Source: Psilocybe azurescens (Eukaryota; Basidiomycota; Agaricomycetes; Agaricales; Agrocybaceae). Taken from it: DNA of 64,000 nucleotides. A model generated the notes under the pieces. It worked only from the letters and a program-made list of their open reading frames with translations. It searched no databases and had not been told where the DNA came from. The translations under genes were made by a program, and so were the position numbers. The DNA is taken from the NCBI GenBank assembly GCA_023853785.1, contig JAJIRX010000288.1:1-64000 (forward strand), in the 5' to 3' direction. This document shows positions 10,834 to 21,903 of this stretch, one piece after another (position 1 is the first letter of the stretch; each line of letters starts with the position of its first letter).

Positions 10834-12540
10834 CTACCCTGCCGTGTCTTGTGACTCCACTATGTTCATCGTTACTGCTTGGGTTTCCATTTGTCCGGAG
10901 TTGATGTGGGTTTCTGTATCTCTATCTTCCGCTATTATCTCTTTCTCATTCTTCCTCCTCTCTTCCTCCTCCTCGGCACATCGTTCCTCAATCGACCTCT
11001 GTTCCTCTGCCAATTTTGTGCCCTCGAGTGGTATGAACCTTCTAAGTCGTCGTGCACTGAACCTGCCTGGGACTGCATCTCCATTCAACGTTTCGAGTGT
11101 GTAGGAATTGAGATTTCTTGTGGCTACACGTTGTGGGGTGGACCATTTTGGAAGCAATTTGCGTTCCGTTTTGAAGGTATAATCTAAATCACTTCGATAG
11201 ATTTGCACTAATTGACCTTTAGAAAAGACAACTTCACCTAGATTTTGTGCATTCACCCTCTTATCGAATGCCGCTTTCCTCTTCACTGAGTGTGCTACTG
11301 TTTCAGCGTATCCGTCGAGTCGCTGCTGCGCGACGTATGCCATTTGGATGCTAGCGTCTTGCTCTGTGGTGGGTAGTGTCATTTCTGTGGTGTTTGTTGG
11401 CTTTGTGTTCACGACGAGTCCCAGCATTAGCTCTTTTGGTGAAAATTTGAGGGATGGGAGTATGCGCTGGTTGAGGATGCGGAGTGCTTCATCAAAGTGG
11501 TTTGGCCATGTTTTTGGTATGTCCTCGACTTTCATTTTCTCGATTTCTTCATCATTTAAGTCTGGTGCGCATAGCCGTTTGAGGATGTGTAGGAGTAGCT
11601 TGTTTGCTCCTTCAACCAAGCCGTTGACCCATGGGGAGTATGCAGGGACGATGTGAACTTCTGTCCCCCATTCTTCGCATAGCTGACGTACCTCCTTGTT
11701 ATCAAAGTGTTTCCCTCCGTCGAACATGGCCACTTCCCATGGTGCGAAACCGTTGAAGATCGTTGTTAAGCTATCTTTGTGGTCTTTGCGCTGCCTGCTG
11801 ACTTGTGTTTGAATCCGAAGGCGTGTCGTGAATAGGTGTTGAGGTATAGGCCGATGGTGTGATAACCGCCTTTGCCAACTGGCATTGACAGGTAGTCGCC
11901 TACCAGGAGTTCGAAGGGTGCCATCGTGTTATTGGGTCTAGAAGTGAATGCAGGTGTGTACCGCCAAAATTTTGCAGATTCCGCAGTTGATAATGCCTTT
12001 TATGATAGATGCGTCTAGTCCCGGGCTCCATATACGGTCCATTAGGGATTTCTTGATTGCATCTCTTTGCCAGTGTCCATTTTCCAGGTGTTCCACCTTT
12101 GCGAGGTGAGTGGCTTCTTCTTTAGTGACACATTCTACTTTTGGTCGTGCTCGTGTTTGGTGGCCGCCTGCAATGCGCCAGAGTTTCCCTTCATTGATCA
12201 TGTATTCTGAGGCTCTATGCCGCGCCCGTTTTTGTTGCCATAGGCTTACTCCTTGGTCCAATTCCAGTATTGCGTCGATTACTTCAGAAAAAATTGGCTC
12301 ATTCTTGAAACGTTCCCGCAGTTTTATCATTTCGGGTGTACATGCATCCGTTGCATGGAATATATCGTGGACCAGGCCTGTGGTTACCTCCCAATCTTCT
12401 GATACGGTCCAATTGCTACCGTCATCCTCTTCATTAGGAGTTCCTTCGCTGGCCTGGCTGAGCCCGTCTGCGACTACATTCAGGCGGCCTGGATGTGACG
12501 AACATCTGTTATTTGGTGAGCTAGAATTCCATCTCGCCAT
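10834..12540 (-). pseudogene. Gypsy integrase with GPY/F-like C-terminus
   Basis: The N-terminal zinc-binding module shows HLAKVEHLENGHWQRD followed by NCGICK, an HHCC arrangement. The catalytic core then has LLVGDYLSMP (first Asp), AMFDGGKHFDN (second Asp) and PWVNGLVEGANK (Glu). The C-terminal part contains LPKWSTPQRVATRNLNSYTL and RFSARRLRRF, like the GPY/F module of Ty3/gypsy integrases, then a charged tail. The core is split: readable frames are 11938-12540 and 10834-11733, with the first Asp motif lying between them in another frame. Role: insertion of the cDNA into chromosomal DNA. Confidence 0.85.
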
Positions 12541-13058
12541 CGAGCATGGGTAGCACTTAGCTTGTCATTCATTAGGTGATCCCGGAGTGCTTGGCAGTCT
12601 GTCTCCACTTCCACTGGAAATCCCCAGATCGTGTCTGAGAATTTGTCTAAACCAAACTTTAGTGCGGCAAACTCGAGAAGGAAGGGTTTATATTTTTCTT
12701 CGGTTCTTGATGTCCTTTTGGATGCGAACCCCAGTGGATGTACACGTTGCACAACTTTCCCACTTGTCAAGACATGGTTGAACTTTTGGGTAAGTACTGC
12801 TCCAAATGCGTCTTGGGAACCGTCTGTAGTGATAATGAATGGTGTACCATCCCATTTAGGTCCTCGGAGGACTGGTTCTGATGTCATTGCTGCCTTAAGG
12901 TCTAGGAAGGCTCTCGTATGTTCGTCTTTCCATCTATTGTGTAATTTATGATTAGCCATTATACGTCGATAGATAGTTTTTGTGTATTTCTCAGGTAGTT
13001 CCACTTCTCTTAATAGGTCTCGGAGTGGTTTTTCTTTTTAGCGTATCCAAGGATGAGA
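12480..13058 (-). pseudogene. Gypsy RNase H domain
   Basis: It contains RWKDEHTRAFLDLKAAM at the RT connection and then PFIITTDGSQDAFGAVLTQK, the first catalytic strand of the Ty3-type RNase H, followed by FASKRTSRTEEKYKPFLLE and VETDCQALRD. The frame is separated from the reverse transcriptase by two homopolymer indels at 13029-13033 and 13083-13088. Function: removal of the RNA strand during reverse transcription. Confidence 0.85.
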
Positions 13059-13840
13059 TCACGGAACCATCCTGTTAAGCCCAAAAAACCTGCAAAGTGC
13101 AGCGGCGTCTTCAGGGGTTTTCCAGTTGACTATAGCGGTGAGCTTCTTGAGGTCAGGTTGCACTCCTTTTGGTCCTACTGTTGCGCCAGCAAACACCATT
13201 TCGGTCATGAAGAATTGGGACTTACTCGGAGAAAGAGATAGGTCTCGTTCACGGATACGGGTGAAGATCTGTGTCATTTTGCCCATCATCTCCGTGAATG
13301 TGTCTGCTGCTGAACCACCATCATCAACGAAGAGTTCCATTGTCTCGTTCACAATTAAGTCGGACATGTTTTTGCTGTCATGTTTGCGAATGATGATGGC
13401 GCACCGGTAAGTCCAAATGGCATCCGTAGGTATCTAAAGTAGCCTCTGCCTTCGACGTAAAAGCATGTATATGGCCTTGATTCTGTGGCAACACCCAGAG
13501 CGTAGAAGCCTGCTGCGAAATCAAATCCAGAGACCCACCTGTGTCCACTCAAACGCTGCTGTTTTGCCCGTATGTCTCCTTGTGGCATGGGAGCTACTTG
13601 TGTAACTTTGTTGATTTGTGCGAAGTTTTGGCATATTCTCCACTTTGGTTCGTTCTCGTTAAGGCTGTCATCTGGTGTCGCAGAGGTTCTTGGGGAATGT
13701 CAAACCTGGGTTCCATGCCATGGGCTATACATTCGTCGTTAACCCTATGTTGCAGTTCCACTAAAGTAAGGCCTTTGCCCTGATGTGTTTTTGTGCAAGT
13801 GTTGTAGGTGATACACATTTGACATCCTCTGGTGAACATG
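13059..13840 (-). pseudogene. Gypsy reverse transcriptase
   Basis: Motifs in order: SGFDFAAGFYALGVA, YFRYLRMPFGLTGAPSSF, ETMELFVDDGG (the YxDD box as FVDD), FFMTEMVFAGATVGPKG and LTAIVNWKTPED. The domain is cut after SSFANMTAK, where the A-run (13369-13373 on the plus strand as T) is one base short; the continuation NMSDLIVNETMELF is in the next frame. Upstream parts of the palm lie in 13594-13839. Confidence 0.9.
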
Positions 13841-13878
13841 GTTCGATGATGCCTGCTTCCAGCATGGTATCAATACTC

Positions 13879-14978
13879 TCATAGAGGTATCGCCCGTTGT
13901 GGGGGTGTTAGTGGTTTCTGGTTAACCTTTTTTGAAAATGTTGCTCCAGGTGAAATGTCCAATCGGTGTACTGCATTTTCAACTTGCTTGACTTCATGAA
14001 CTGAGAGTGCAAATATATCAGCAAATGAACGGATGAGTTCTTGTACTTGGAGCCTTTGATCCTTGGTAAGGTCGTCTCCTATCGTCACGAGACGTAAAAT
14101 TTCTTCCACACGTTCAGGTTTTTGGGGGTTTGTCATGCGAGTGAATAGGCTCTGGTTGCTCTTCAGTGTTTCTATGTTGATTTCTGCAATGGGACCCTCC
14201 TCGTTGGTGTATTGCTCCTCCTCTGTGACGACACAAATTGGTGTTCCTATTTGTGGGTTTTCTTGTTCTTGAGCTTCCATAATCTCGACCTGATTTTCGA
14301 GTACTGCTGACCCATCCACTCCTTCAACCTTCACTTCGTCAGTATCATAATTATGAACAGCTTTAAATGACTTCAGTAATGTTTTCCCCAATAGAAAATT
14401 CCAATTTCGCGGCTGTCAAAGACCTCAAATGATCCATTTACGTGGACCCCTCCCACTTCGATCTCTCCTTCCCATCGTGCTGATGATTTGACGGTGGAGC
14501 CATCTGCCATTCGCAAGACCAGGGATGAAGGTAGTAGTTTACCCAATCGATGTTTTGACTTTTCAAACATGGCTGTTGACATGATTTCTCTCATAGCACC
14601 ATCGTCAAATAATGCCCATACACGTATGATTTCGCCTTGAGGTCCGTGTAGTCGTATCTGATGGATAAATGGTTTTGTTGTATGTTTTCTTCTTTCTTCA
14701 TCTACTTTTGCACCGACAGCATACAGATTAACGATATTTGATTCGGAAAATGTTGAGTCTACATTTGGAATGGTAATGTGCGCTGGATCCATGACTTCAA
14801 CTTCAAATTCTTCCTGTCTGCTGTTTTCTAGGGCTGTCACATTGGTACTTACGCTGACAGCCCTTCCTCGTTTCCCTGTACCTCCTGCCAGGTAGTTCCA
14901 TAATCGTCGATTGCCACTATTTGAATATTTGCCACTTGTCTTGGTTCTTTCAGAATCCTCGAGCATATTGCACGCCAA
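13879..14978 (-). pseudogene. Gypsy aspartic protease and linker to RT
   Basis: Frame 14373-14978 contains IIRVWALFDDGAMREIMS, a retropepsin active site of the DDGA form seen in related elements, then PSSLVLRMADGS. After FEVFDS the frame breaks near 14408, and the continuation NFLLGKTLLKSFKAVHNYD is found in frame 13879-14391, which ends in the linker preceding the RT. The break corresponds to one missing base. Confidence 0.75.
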
Positions 14979-15235
14979 GCTTGCTCATTAGGGTGTAGCA
15001 CGCGACGTCCACATGTACTGCCGTCTCGTTGTCCTCGATGCCCAGTGAAGCCGCATGTAAAACACTCTCTGGAGTTGACTGGTGTAGTACCTGGCCGGAG
15101 TGGGTATGGTGTTGACTCTGTGACACGTGTGCCTAATCCGTAGGTTTTCACCCAGTCCGCTTGCTGTGCTTGATGTGCCTGCCGTCTTGCTTCAGTGTCT
15201 GGATGTTGAGGGTATTTGGATAGTTGGGCTTGCAA
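14849..15235 (-). CDS. Gypsy nucleocapsid zinc-knuckle segment
   Basis: It contains ECFTCGFTGHRGQRDGSTC, that is C-x2-C-x4-H followed by a Cys eight residues later, a loose version of the CCHC knuckle of Gag nucleocapsid proteins. Basic flanks fit RNA binding. It lies between the gag core and the protease and overlaps the protease frame by a different phase. Confidence 0.65.
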   Translation of the reverse strand: MQAQLSKYPQHPDTEARRQAHQAQQADWVKTYGLGTRVTESTPYPLRPGTTPVNSRECFTCGFTGHRGQRDGSTCGRRVLHPNEQAWRAICSRILKEPRQVANIQIVAIDDYGTTWQEVQGNEEGLSA

Positions 15236-15454
15236 AGTGGCCCGTTCAGCCTCGCGATAGGTGGTGGTCTTGGCAAATATGTGGTAGCTGTTGCTCGTGG
15301 TTGTGTGAATAGGTTACCGCGTCCACCACTATTACTTGTGAATGGGTTGGTTGTTGTTGAAGCTGTGTATCGAGGGACTGGGTTAGGGCTTGGGGTTTGT
15401 TTCCAATGCTGAATGCACCCATTTGCTGTCGGATTGGTGCTGTAGGTGATGCAG

Positions 15455-16237
15455 TTACCAGCTTCTCCAATTGTCCAATGCGTTTCTTGACGGCATCCTG
15501 TTCAGCTTGTTCTTTTTCCAGATATCGACACTGTCACGGATATGGTTTATATCGACATCGTGTATGGCCTGCAAGAAGACTGTCCAGCTGGCGTGTCCCG
15601 CACCTATTTTCTCTCTTAATAGTGTGGGTAGGTTCTTCCGAATTTGTCCAATGTACGTCGTTGTGTTCTCCAGCTTCGCGCCTCTGATAATTGCTGCCAT
15701 TTTGTCTGCCCATGCGATGTGTGTGTAGACCTCTCTTCCTGCAACTTTTTCCTTCTTTCCGAGGTCCTCCATCTTGAGTTGTAGGTCTTGTATTTCTTCT
15801 TCATATTCTTCAGTTGTCTTCTTTGCTGCTTTCTTTCTGGGCCATCGTAGTCGGAAGGCAGCTTCAATGTCGCCCCATTTTGCCTTAGAGTTTGTTGGTA
15901 AGTCCTCGAACCAGTCATCTGCAACACTATCTGCCTGTAGGAAATTTGGGAATTGCTGCTTTTTGACGTCGTCGGTGCTTGTTCCCATTCGTCGAAAGAA
16001 TGAATGCAGGAAATCCTCGGGGTTCTCCTCATCTTTGTCTCCATGGAACGGTGCAACTTGCTCAGTTGTCATTGTTTCCTGCTGTGATGGTGGTGGTGGT
16101 GGTGCTGTAAATACTTGTTTGGTTGGGGATGTGGATGGTGTATGCTCGAATGGTGTGTCTGGTTGGCTTTTATCAATGAATTCAAAGTTTGACAGGCTTG
16201 AAGGAGGCCATCTTTTGTCAAATGGTGTACTGCTCAA
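15455..16237 (-). CDS. Gypsy Gag (capsid) protein
   Basis: A 260-residue frame starting MSSTPFDKRWPPSS. It has a proline/threonine-rich head, then EENPEDFLHSFFRRMG and DSVADDWFEDLP, the usual capsid-core words of retrotransposon Gag proteins. A lysine/glutamate coiled stretch follows, then HIAWADKMAAIIRGAKLENT and ASWTVFLQAIHDVDINH. Nucleocapsid lies downstream in another frame. Role: assembly of the virus-like particle. Confidence 0.8.
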   Translation of the reverse strand: MSSTPFDKRWPPSSLSNFEFIDKSQPDTPFEHTPSTSPTKQVFTAPPPPPSQQETMTTEQVAPFHGDKDEENPEDFLHSFFRRMGTSTDDVKKQQFPNFLQADSVADDWFEDLPTNSKAKWGDIEAAFRLRWPRKKAAKKTTEEYEEEIQDLQLKMEDLGKKEKVAGREVYTHIAWADKMAAIIRGAKLENTTTYIGQIRKNLPTLLREKIGAGHASWTVFLQAIHDVDINHIRDSVDIWKKNKLNRMPSRNALDNWRSW

Positions 16238-16512
16238 CGACGTGAGTGTAGAGAGACTTCTAATTGTGTTTGTATAATCGGAGGGTGCTGCTGTATGTGA
16301 TGCCCTTTTGAATTGTCCTTGTGGGTTCCTTTCCGTGGTTTCACGGTTGGGAACGTGTTTGTCGCCCTGGTCTGCCAGCGTGTTTGATGAATCCTGAGCC
16401 TAGTGTGTTTCTAACCTGTTTCCTGAATGCCTTTATTGCCTAGATGCCTAAATCCTAGTAGTCCTTTGAAATATAATTGTTGCGTGCTGTTCAATTCACT
16501 CTCATCACCAGA

Positions 16513-16683
16513 TGGATAGTGCTAACTTTGCCTCAGGGCGAACGGGATGTGGTTGAATGATTGTTCTCCCCTATCTACGCTCGGTACTATCGTGTATCTA
16601 GTGGCGAGGCTGCTGCCAAACATGTACAAACAATGGAATGTTCTAGCTACGATAAGACTGGAGTGTTCACCAATGACACTCCA
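16513..16683 (-). repeat. 5' LTR (right copy) of the gypsy element
   Basis: 171 bp, TG...CA, matching 10602-10771. The element's transcription should start here and run leftward. The internal sequence next to it on the minus strand reads TCTGGTGATGAGAGTG, the position of the primer-binding site; I cannot name the tRNA primer. Confidence 0.92.
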
Positions 16684-17188
16684 CTGTTGACTGTGGGACT
16701 GCGTGTTCCTCCACCATAAGATAGAACTGAAGCATCTGTTGTGTGATATCAACCATGGCTCATGTGTCCTTAAGCTGAGAACTCACCACCCATAGTGGCT
16801 GTCCATCTGACTTTATCATAAAGCCGACCATTTGGTCACAGTGGGCGTTGTCAGTTAATAAGTAAAGGTTCTGCACAAAGCCACATACATAGCGTGATGA
16901 TAGCAGGTGCATGAAGTGTGCTAGGAGGGTCTGGGAATTCCCATAGCTGAAGAATTTGAGCACGATTGTGCTGAAGAGGTGTTTCCGGGCAGTGGATGTG
17001 AAGCGGTGGCAGACAAGAAGATGTTTTGAGAGAGGCAGTATCACTGCTGAAGTGTGAACCCCTCCAGTTCTTGTGGTAGTTGATTTCGTAGTTTTTGAAT
17101 AACGTACTCCAAATTTGAGAAACCAATGACATTGTACTTTTTAATAAGTTAATCTTTCGTTGACAGGTTCTCTACTGGGATTCCCAAT
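16684..17188. other. Intergenic, no recognisable gene
   Basis: Sequence between the gypsy LTR and the end of the alpha-kinase gene. Short minus-strand frames (16760-17132) show no domain I know. Confidence 0.35.
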
Positions 17189-19352
17189 CTAAAATTCCTT
17201 CAATTCAAACCATGTGCAGTATTTGTTGCACTTGTGTTGTGAGGTAAATTCCATGAAGGCATTTTCCACATTTCCCTCTCCAAATAAGATCTCGGGTAAA
17301 ATTCCATCGGTTTTTGTAAGTGCTCTAGTACCAGGGTGATTGGTAAACATTTATTTGAGATAGTAAAGAAATTAAATGCTCACGGATGCGTCATTACTTG
17401 TGGATCAGTTAAAAGATCTCCAGCACCTATGTGATAGTATGAATTAGAAGTGTTTTAAATTAAGAAGTACAGGAATAATCACCTTGGAAGTCTGAAATGT
17501 AAACTTGACCATGGCTTTGAACGAATTGAATATGTTGAACAAAACAGAGAAAGACAGCAAATTCATGTCCCGGCTCATCCTTTGTGGGGAGAGGAATAGC
17601 ATCGGCATTGTGAATGTACTTGATAAATGTCGACTCCTTTGCTATAAGCTCTTCGAGCAAATATGCTGCCGAATAGGATGCTGTGCCCTGTTTAGCTCTG
17701 CCAGTGCCAGCCAAATAAGCAATGCATCCTTGGACAAATCGTAGATTAGGAATCAAAAAGGGAAGGACTGCACTGTCATCTTTCTTTCTGAGAAAGTCTT
17801 GAATGAAAGAATAAGCAAACCGAAGGAGTGAATCTGCATATCCAAGAACAGTTGCCTCTGTGAGTACTCCAGCGCTTTCATCAGCATATGCAAAGCGTTT
17901 GAGCAGCATACTACCTGTCCTTGGATCCTTCTTTTCATTATACAGTCATTTCAAGGCCACTGAGAAAGGGCCAGGTGTAAGAGAGCTATCATGTCCCAAA
18001 CATTTACTAGAAGGAGGTGTCGAAGTCCAGACCAAGGAGGCACAATGTGCAGTCTTGAAACCACCCCGTGCAATAAAAGTCCTTGTTATTGTCATGTGTT
18101 AGACGCCCAAGGTAACCTTGCTTGCTAATGATTTCACTTCGAGTGTCATCTCCACTACAAAGATCAGAGAAGGGAATGGTCTTGATAAGAAAGCAAGTAA
18201 CTGGATCAATTTGGATCGAGTCAACTAAACCATATTAATTGTTAGCTGTTCTAAATTTTGTGTATGAGAGTTGAACACAAACTTTTCTGTTTTAGCTCCA
18301 AGATTGTGCTCCGGCCACCAAGTAAGATTCCTCTTGTGACTTCAGTTGGATCAAGGGGTTGAAATCCAACTGGCTCTTGATCACCATTCTAGACATACCT
18401 TATCAGTATTTTCATAGAAGTGTGGTTATATCAAAGTCAAACCTCTTGAAACTTGGACATTGAGCAGACTGAGTTTGTCCTGGTGGAAAGTGGCTGTTCC
18501 GAGTTTGTCTAGTGATCAATAATCAGTAATAAGTAGTAAGCAGATTTAAAAATCAGCAGTGACTTACCTCTGAAGTACGAGAGCTTGGAGTTATCTCTTG
18601 ATTTTGGGACATACAACAGATGTAACAGATTCCTGAGACTCTGAAACTTCTTTGTATGACACTGGGCCTGATGCAAACGAGACTCAGACAGTGGACTTGG
18701 GGGCATCTTGCGTTTCAGAGTTGGTGGCTTTGGGACTGCATTCTCCAGCCCTGTTGGCATAGTGGCATGCAATGTCGCTTGTATGGTTCGGTGTTTTGTA
18801 TAGCCTGCTATACATATAAATTAGTTACAGAAAAATGAGTTATGTATCAATACATACCGGTATATATCCAGGTTCCTCCATGAACCTTTCAGAATCCATC
18901 CACTGATCACATTCAATGATTAGAACAAACTCGACTGGTTTAGCAGGTGGAGCAAATGCAAAAGTCCCTGCAGCCTTTCCGGATTTAGCTTTGAGGAAGC
19001 GGCCCTCAAAATATGGAATATCCAGTCTTCTGTTCTTAAGAATATCTTGCCAGATTCCAGATTCCCGAACTTCAGATCCAGACAAGTCCCAGGAAAACCA
19101 GGGCAAAGTTTGGTAAGAGGCTGAAGCAAGAAGTTCTTGATAGACTGAGCAAGATCTTCTGGAGTAATACCGTAGTCAACTGGCATACCCTCTTTTATCC
19201 CCTAAGCTTTTTAATTAATAAATAGCTAGACCAGATTTAAAATATTTACACACCGTGGCTTCCATTTTACCAAGAAGAAGCTCATATTTGACACCAAGTA
19301 AAATTGATACCTCTTTTCTGGACTGTGCATGAGCAGATATTTGACCCATACT

Positions 19353-21092
19353 GGGCATATGGAAATCTGCGTGGCAGGTTACGTGCTTGCATGCATTTGC
19401 GTGCCACGCAACCTGGACTGAGTATACACATTTGAGTGTATAGTCGGATTATCTTTATGAGTCAAATTAATGTTGCCATCTTCATAATGTTGTTTACTGA
19501 GACTTGATTTGGACTTGCATCAAGTCTGTGCTTTCTGACAGTCTCAGTTATGATTTTGTACATCCATACTCAAACTCCGGAGCACAACCTAAACAACAAG
19601 CTTGCAACAAGTACAGCAAGGAATGTATATATAATTGTAGATAGAAAGTTTGCACTGTACTATTATCTGTAAATCACCTATGTTTAAGGACGTAGCCACA
19701 GGCAATAGTTGTCACTGTAGAGTCCATGGGCCGGCACCATACTCGGTAAAAGTCTTAATGGCGATAGCCGTCACCGCCGAAGATTTTTATACCTTGTTAT
19801 TCTTCTCGACCTTATCTCTATCATCCCCTGTTCAAATAATATACACTGGTGAAAATGCAACTTGTACACAAATGCACTCATCGTACACTCAACACGCATT
19901 CAGTCACACGCAACTGACACTCAACCGCACGCAACCTGCGGACAGCCACCACGCAACCACACACAGCCACCACACAATCACACACAGCCACCACGCAACC
20001 ACTACGCTGCCAAGTACCACTCAATCAATATTTCGATGCACACAAGTGCACTCGGTCAGTGCTTAGCATCCCTCACTTACACAAAACCATATCGAAATAA
20101 ACTAAACATGCTTGACATATCAGTATTTATGTTTCAACTGAGTTTCAACTTGCTATCCGACTCGAAATTGACAGTTTAGATGTGTAAACACCGTGAATTG
20201 TCTGCATTAAAATGATTATTTTTGTTGATTATGTTTCAACTCTCTGTACTATTTCAAATTTGAGTTTTAGATGAGTAAACTCCACTAATTTTTTTGTTGA
20301 GATGATTTCTTTTGTAAATTGAGTTTTCATTGCAGTCTCTGTTGTTACCTTCGCTTTTAGATTCATTGTTTTAAGCTCTTACATATTTATACTCAACGTG
20401 AACATGAGGTTAATGACTTCTCCCTCCCCTCCCAATCTTTAGCAGTTACAGCCTCGTATTTAAATATTAACCGCAACAAGTTGGTCATTATAAGTTCATA
20501 AAATTAACATGAATGACATACTGGCCTCATATCCTTTCGATTTGAAATGGGGTCTTGATATTGGAAACCATCAGAATGACTGGAGGCCATATGCTTACCT
20601 TCCTGAGGACTGGATCCGCAGAGATAGACAAGAAGAGGATAATGAAATGAAGGTGAGTTCAGTATTTTTTATTGATATTTTACCTATTTCAAATGTGTCT
20701 ACCAATGTCTTATAATTTTGTAAAGCCGGGACCCAATTATGTCGATTTTTCAAAGTCAAAGCCAGGAGAAATTTTACTAGTGCAAACTCGCCCCAGGCCG
20801 AGACACATTCAGAAGAAGAGGAAGCAAAGCAGCGCTAATTAACCATAGATATAAGATACCACAGGTTAGTAGTTGGCAGTTTGACCGGTTTCTCATAATT
20901 TATTTATTGCTAATGCACTCACATATACATTGGATTGACCAACTAGATTAAGTAGATTGCGCATATTCATGCTTGTATAATTAGAGTCTGCGCAAATGCA
21001 CGCAAATGTTGCGCATGTTTGTTTGCATGCACTTGCGCGGCACGCAAGCCGCACGCAAGAACGCAACCTTGCCACGACATTTCCTGATGCCC
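19353..21092 (+). mobile_element. 1.74-kb TIR DNA transposon inserted in the alpha-kinase gene
   Basis: The ends are inverted repeats: the left begins GGGCATATGGAAATCTGCGT, and the right, reverse-complemented, begins GGGCATCAGGAAATGTCGTG. Similarity continues for about 60 bp through GTGGCA(A)GGTT and the TTGCGTGCC words. A perfect 10-bp duplication GACCCATACT flanks it (19343-19352 and 21093-21102). Deleting the element plus one copy restores the kinase gene frame. The interior is AT-rich, with a CACGCAACC/CACACAGCC low-complexity tract at 19880-20010 and a small intact gene at 20509-20842. No transposase is recognised. A 10-bp duplication fits Mutator-like or KDZ-like elements, but the family is not established. 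Confidence 0.82.
20509..20842 (+). CDS. Small two-exon gene carried by the transposon (86 residues)
   Basis: join(20509..20652, 20726..20842). Exon 1 encodes 48 residues (MNDILASYPFDLKWGLDIGN...). The intron is 73 bp with GTGAGT..TAAAG borders, phase 0. Exon 2 encodes 38 residues containing PGPNYVDFSKSKPGEILLVQ and a basic tail (RPRPRHIQKKRKQSSAN) with a bipartite-like nuclear signal. The frame is intact, unlike most genes nearby. I do not recognise the family. The acidic-aromatic first half and basic second half suggest a nucleic-acid or nuclear role, which is inference. It sits wholly inside the TIR element and could be its own accessory protein or a captured host exon pair. Confidence 0.6.
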
Positions 21093-21903
21093 GACCCATA
21101 CTCATACCCAATGATGATGACCCTTTGTATGCAGCAGTTGACCAGCATTTATGTTCTTGTCCATAGAGAAGATGTGCTGCAGTATACCCGGATAGAGGCT
21201 GAGAAGGTGTAGAGGATGAACCACTATGATTGGCTTGGCTATTAAAATAGCTTTGAAAGTATGATGGATGGTGAATAATAGGGCCTGAGAATACTGAAGG
21301 CATTGCAGTAACCTGGCCCTGTGGGGTATTTGCACCTAGCAATAAAAATTTAATTAGTGAAACACTCTTCAAAGTCTGAAATAAATCAAAGTCACCCTTG
21401 CGTTGTCCTTCATTAATTCTTGCTTGAATATCTGTGACACTGATATGCTGAGCTGGAATAGCCTCTGATTCTAAGCGCCAAAATTAGTGCCCACTGTCAT
21501 CTAATTAATCATGAAGCTTTACTTACGAGAACTCAAAGGTAAACTGGTAGCTGCTGGTGCTAGGGGTAAAATCAGTACCTGATGAATAGATCAAGATAAT
21601 AAAGCACCTACTGTGTGCTGAGGACACAACTCTGGCAGTAGTAGCTTTCTTCTGGGCGTAGTGAGCCATACATTTGTCACAGATATACTTTCCTGGGTGA
21701 TTGGGATTTCCTTGAGAAGCAACATAGATACGCTGCTCTCCAACCTGAATGACAGTTGTGCAGCGATCACATTGAGAAGGGGCAGTAGCTTTACTGTCTT
21801 CAGTGAACTATGTACTGATATGCAGATAGTCGGGAGGCATGCTGTTAGGGATAACTTAACAAGGTGTCATTACACCCACCACTTTTATAGATGCTGAATT
21901 CAC

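Larger units (their letters stand above)
10602..16683 (-). mobile_element. Ty3/gypsy LTR retrotransposon, complete but frameshifted
   Basis: A 6.08-kb element bounded by near-identical LTRs, each starting TG and ending CA. On the minus strand the order is gag, zinc knuckle, protease, reverse transcriptase, RNase H, integrase, which is the Ty3/gypsy order. The RT has a YVDD-like FVDD box, the integrase has HHCC and D,D,E signatures, and the C-terminus has a GPY/F-like module with no chromodomain. A polypurine tract abuts the 3' LTR (left). The LTRs differ by four substitutions and one indel over 170 bp (about 97% identical), so the insertion is not brand new. The 5-bp flanks (GCCGT left, CTGTT right) do not match, so no target duplication is seen. 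Several single-base indels break pol. Confidence 0.93.
17189..21840 (-). pseudogene. Alpha-type protein kinase with N-terminal zinc finger, split by a transposon
   Basis: Reading leftward from 21840: MPPDYLHIST, an in-frame TAG (21808-21810), then a CxxC...CxxC module (QCDRC, 17 residues later YICDKCMAHYAQKK). A low-complexity part follows, ending KGSSSLGMSMG. There a 1.74-kb transposon (19353-21092) interrupts the exon; beyond it the same frame continues QISAHAQSRKEVSILLGVKY. A central region (VEFVLIIECDQWMDSERFME) precedes the kinase domain at about 17920-17189. The kinase reads FVQGCIAYLAGTGRA, LLEELIAKES, then HGQVYISDFQG spliced (intron about 17416-17478) to AGDLLTDPQVMTHP. This is spliced to ALTKTDGILPEILFGEGNVE and ends with the HKCNKYC zinc-binding tail typical of alpha-kinases. 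The family phosphorylates Ser/Thr in helical substrates. With the stop and the insertion the gene cannot make the full protein; a truncated kinase from a downstream start cannot be excluded. Confidence 0.75.

Noticed and set aside
10646..12553. Plus-strand open frames opposite the retrotransposon
   Set aside because: Antisense of integrase and LTR sequence; the minus-strand reading has clear catalytic motifs.
15774..16277. 167-codon plus-strand frame
   Set aside because: Antisense of Gag; no domain and opposite to the well-supported Gag reading.
19862..20179. His/Thr-rich frame over CACACAGCC repeats
   Set aside because: Low-complexity DNA inside the transposon; the coding look is produced by the simple repeat.
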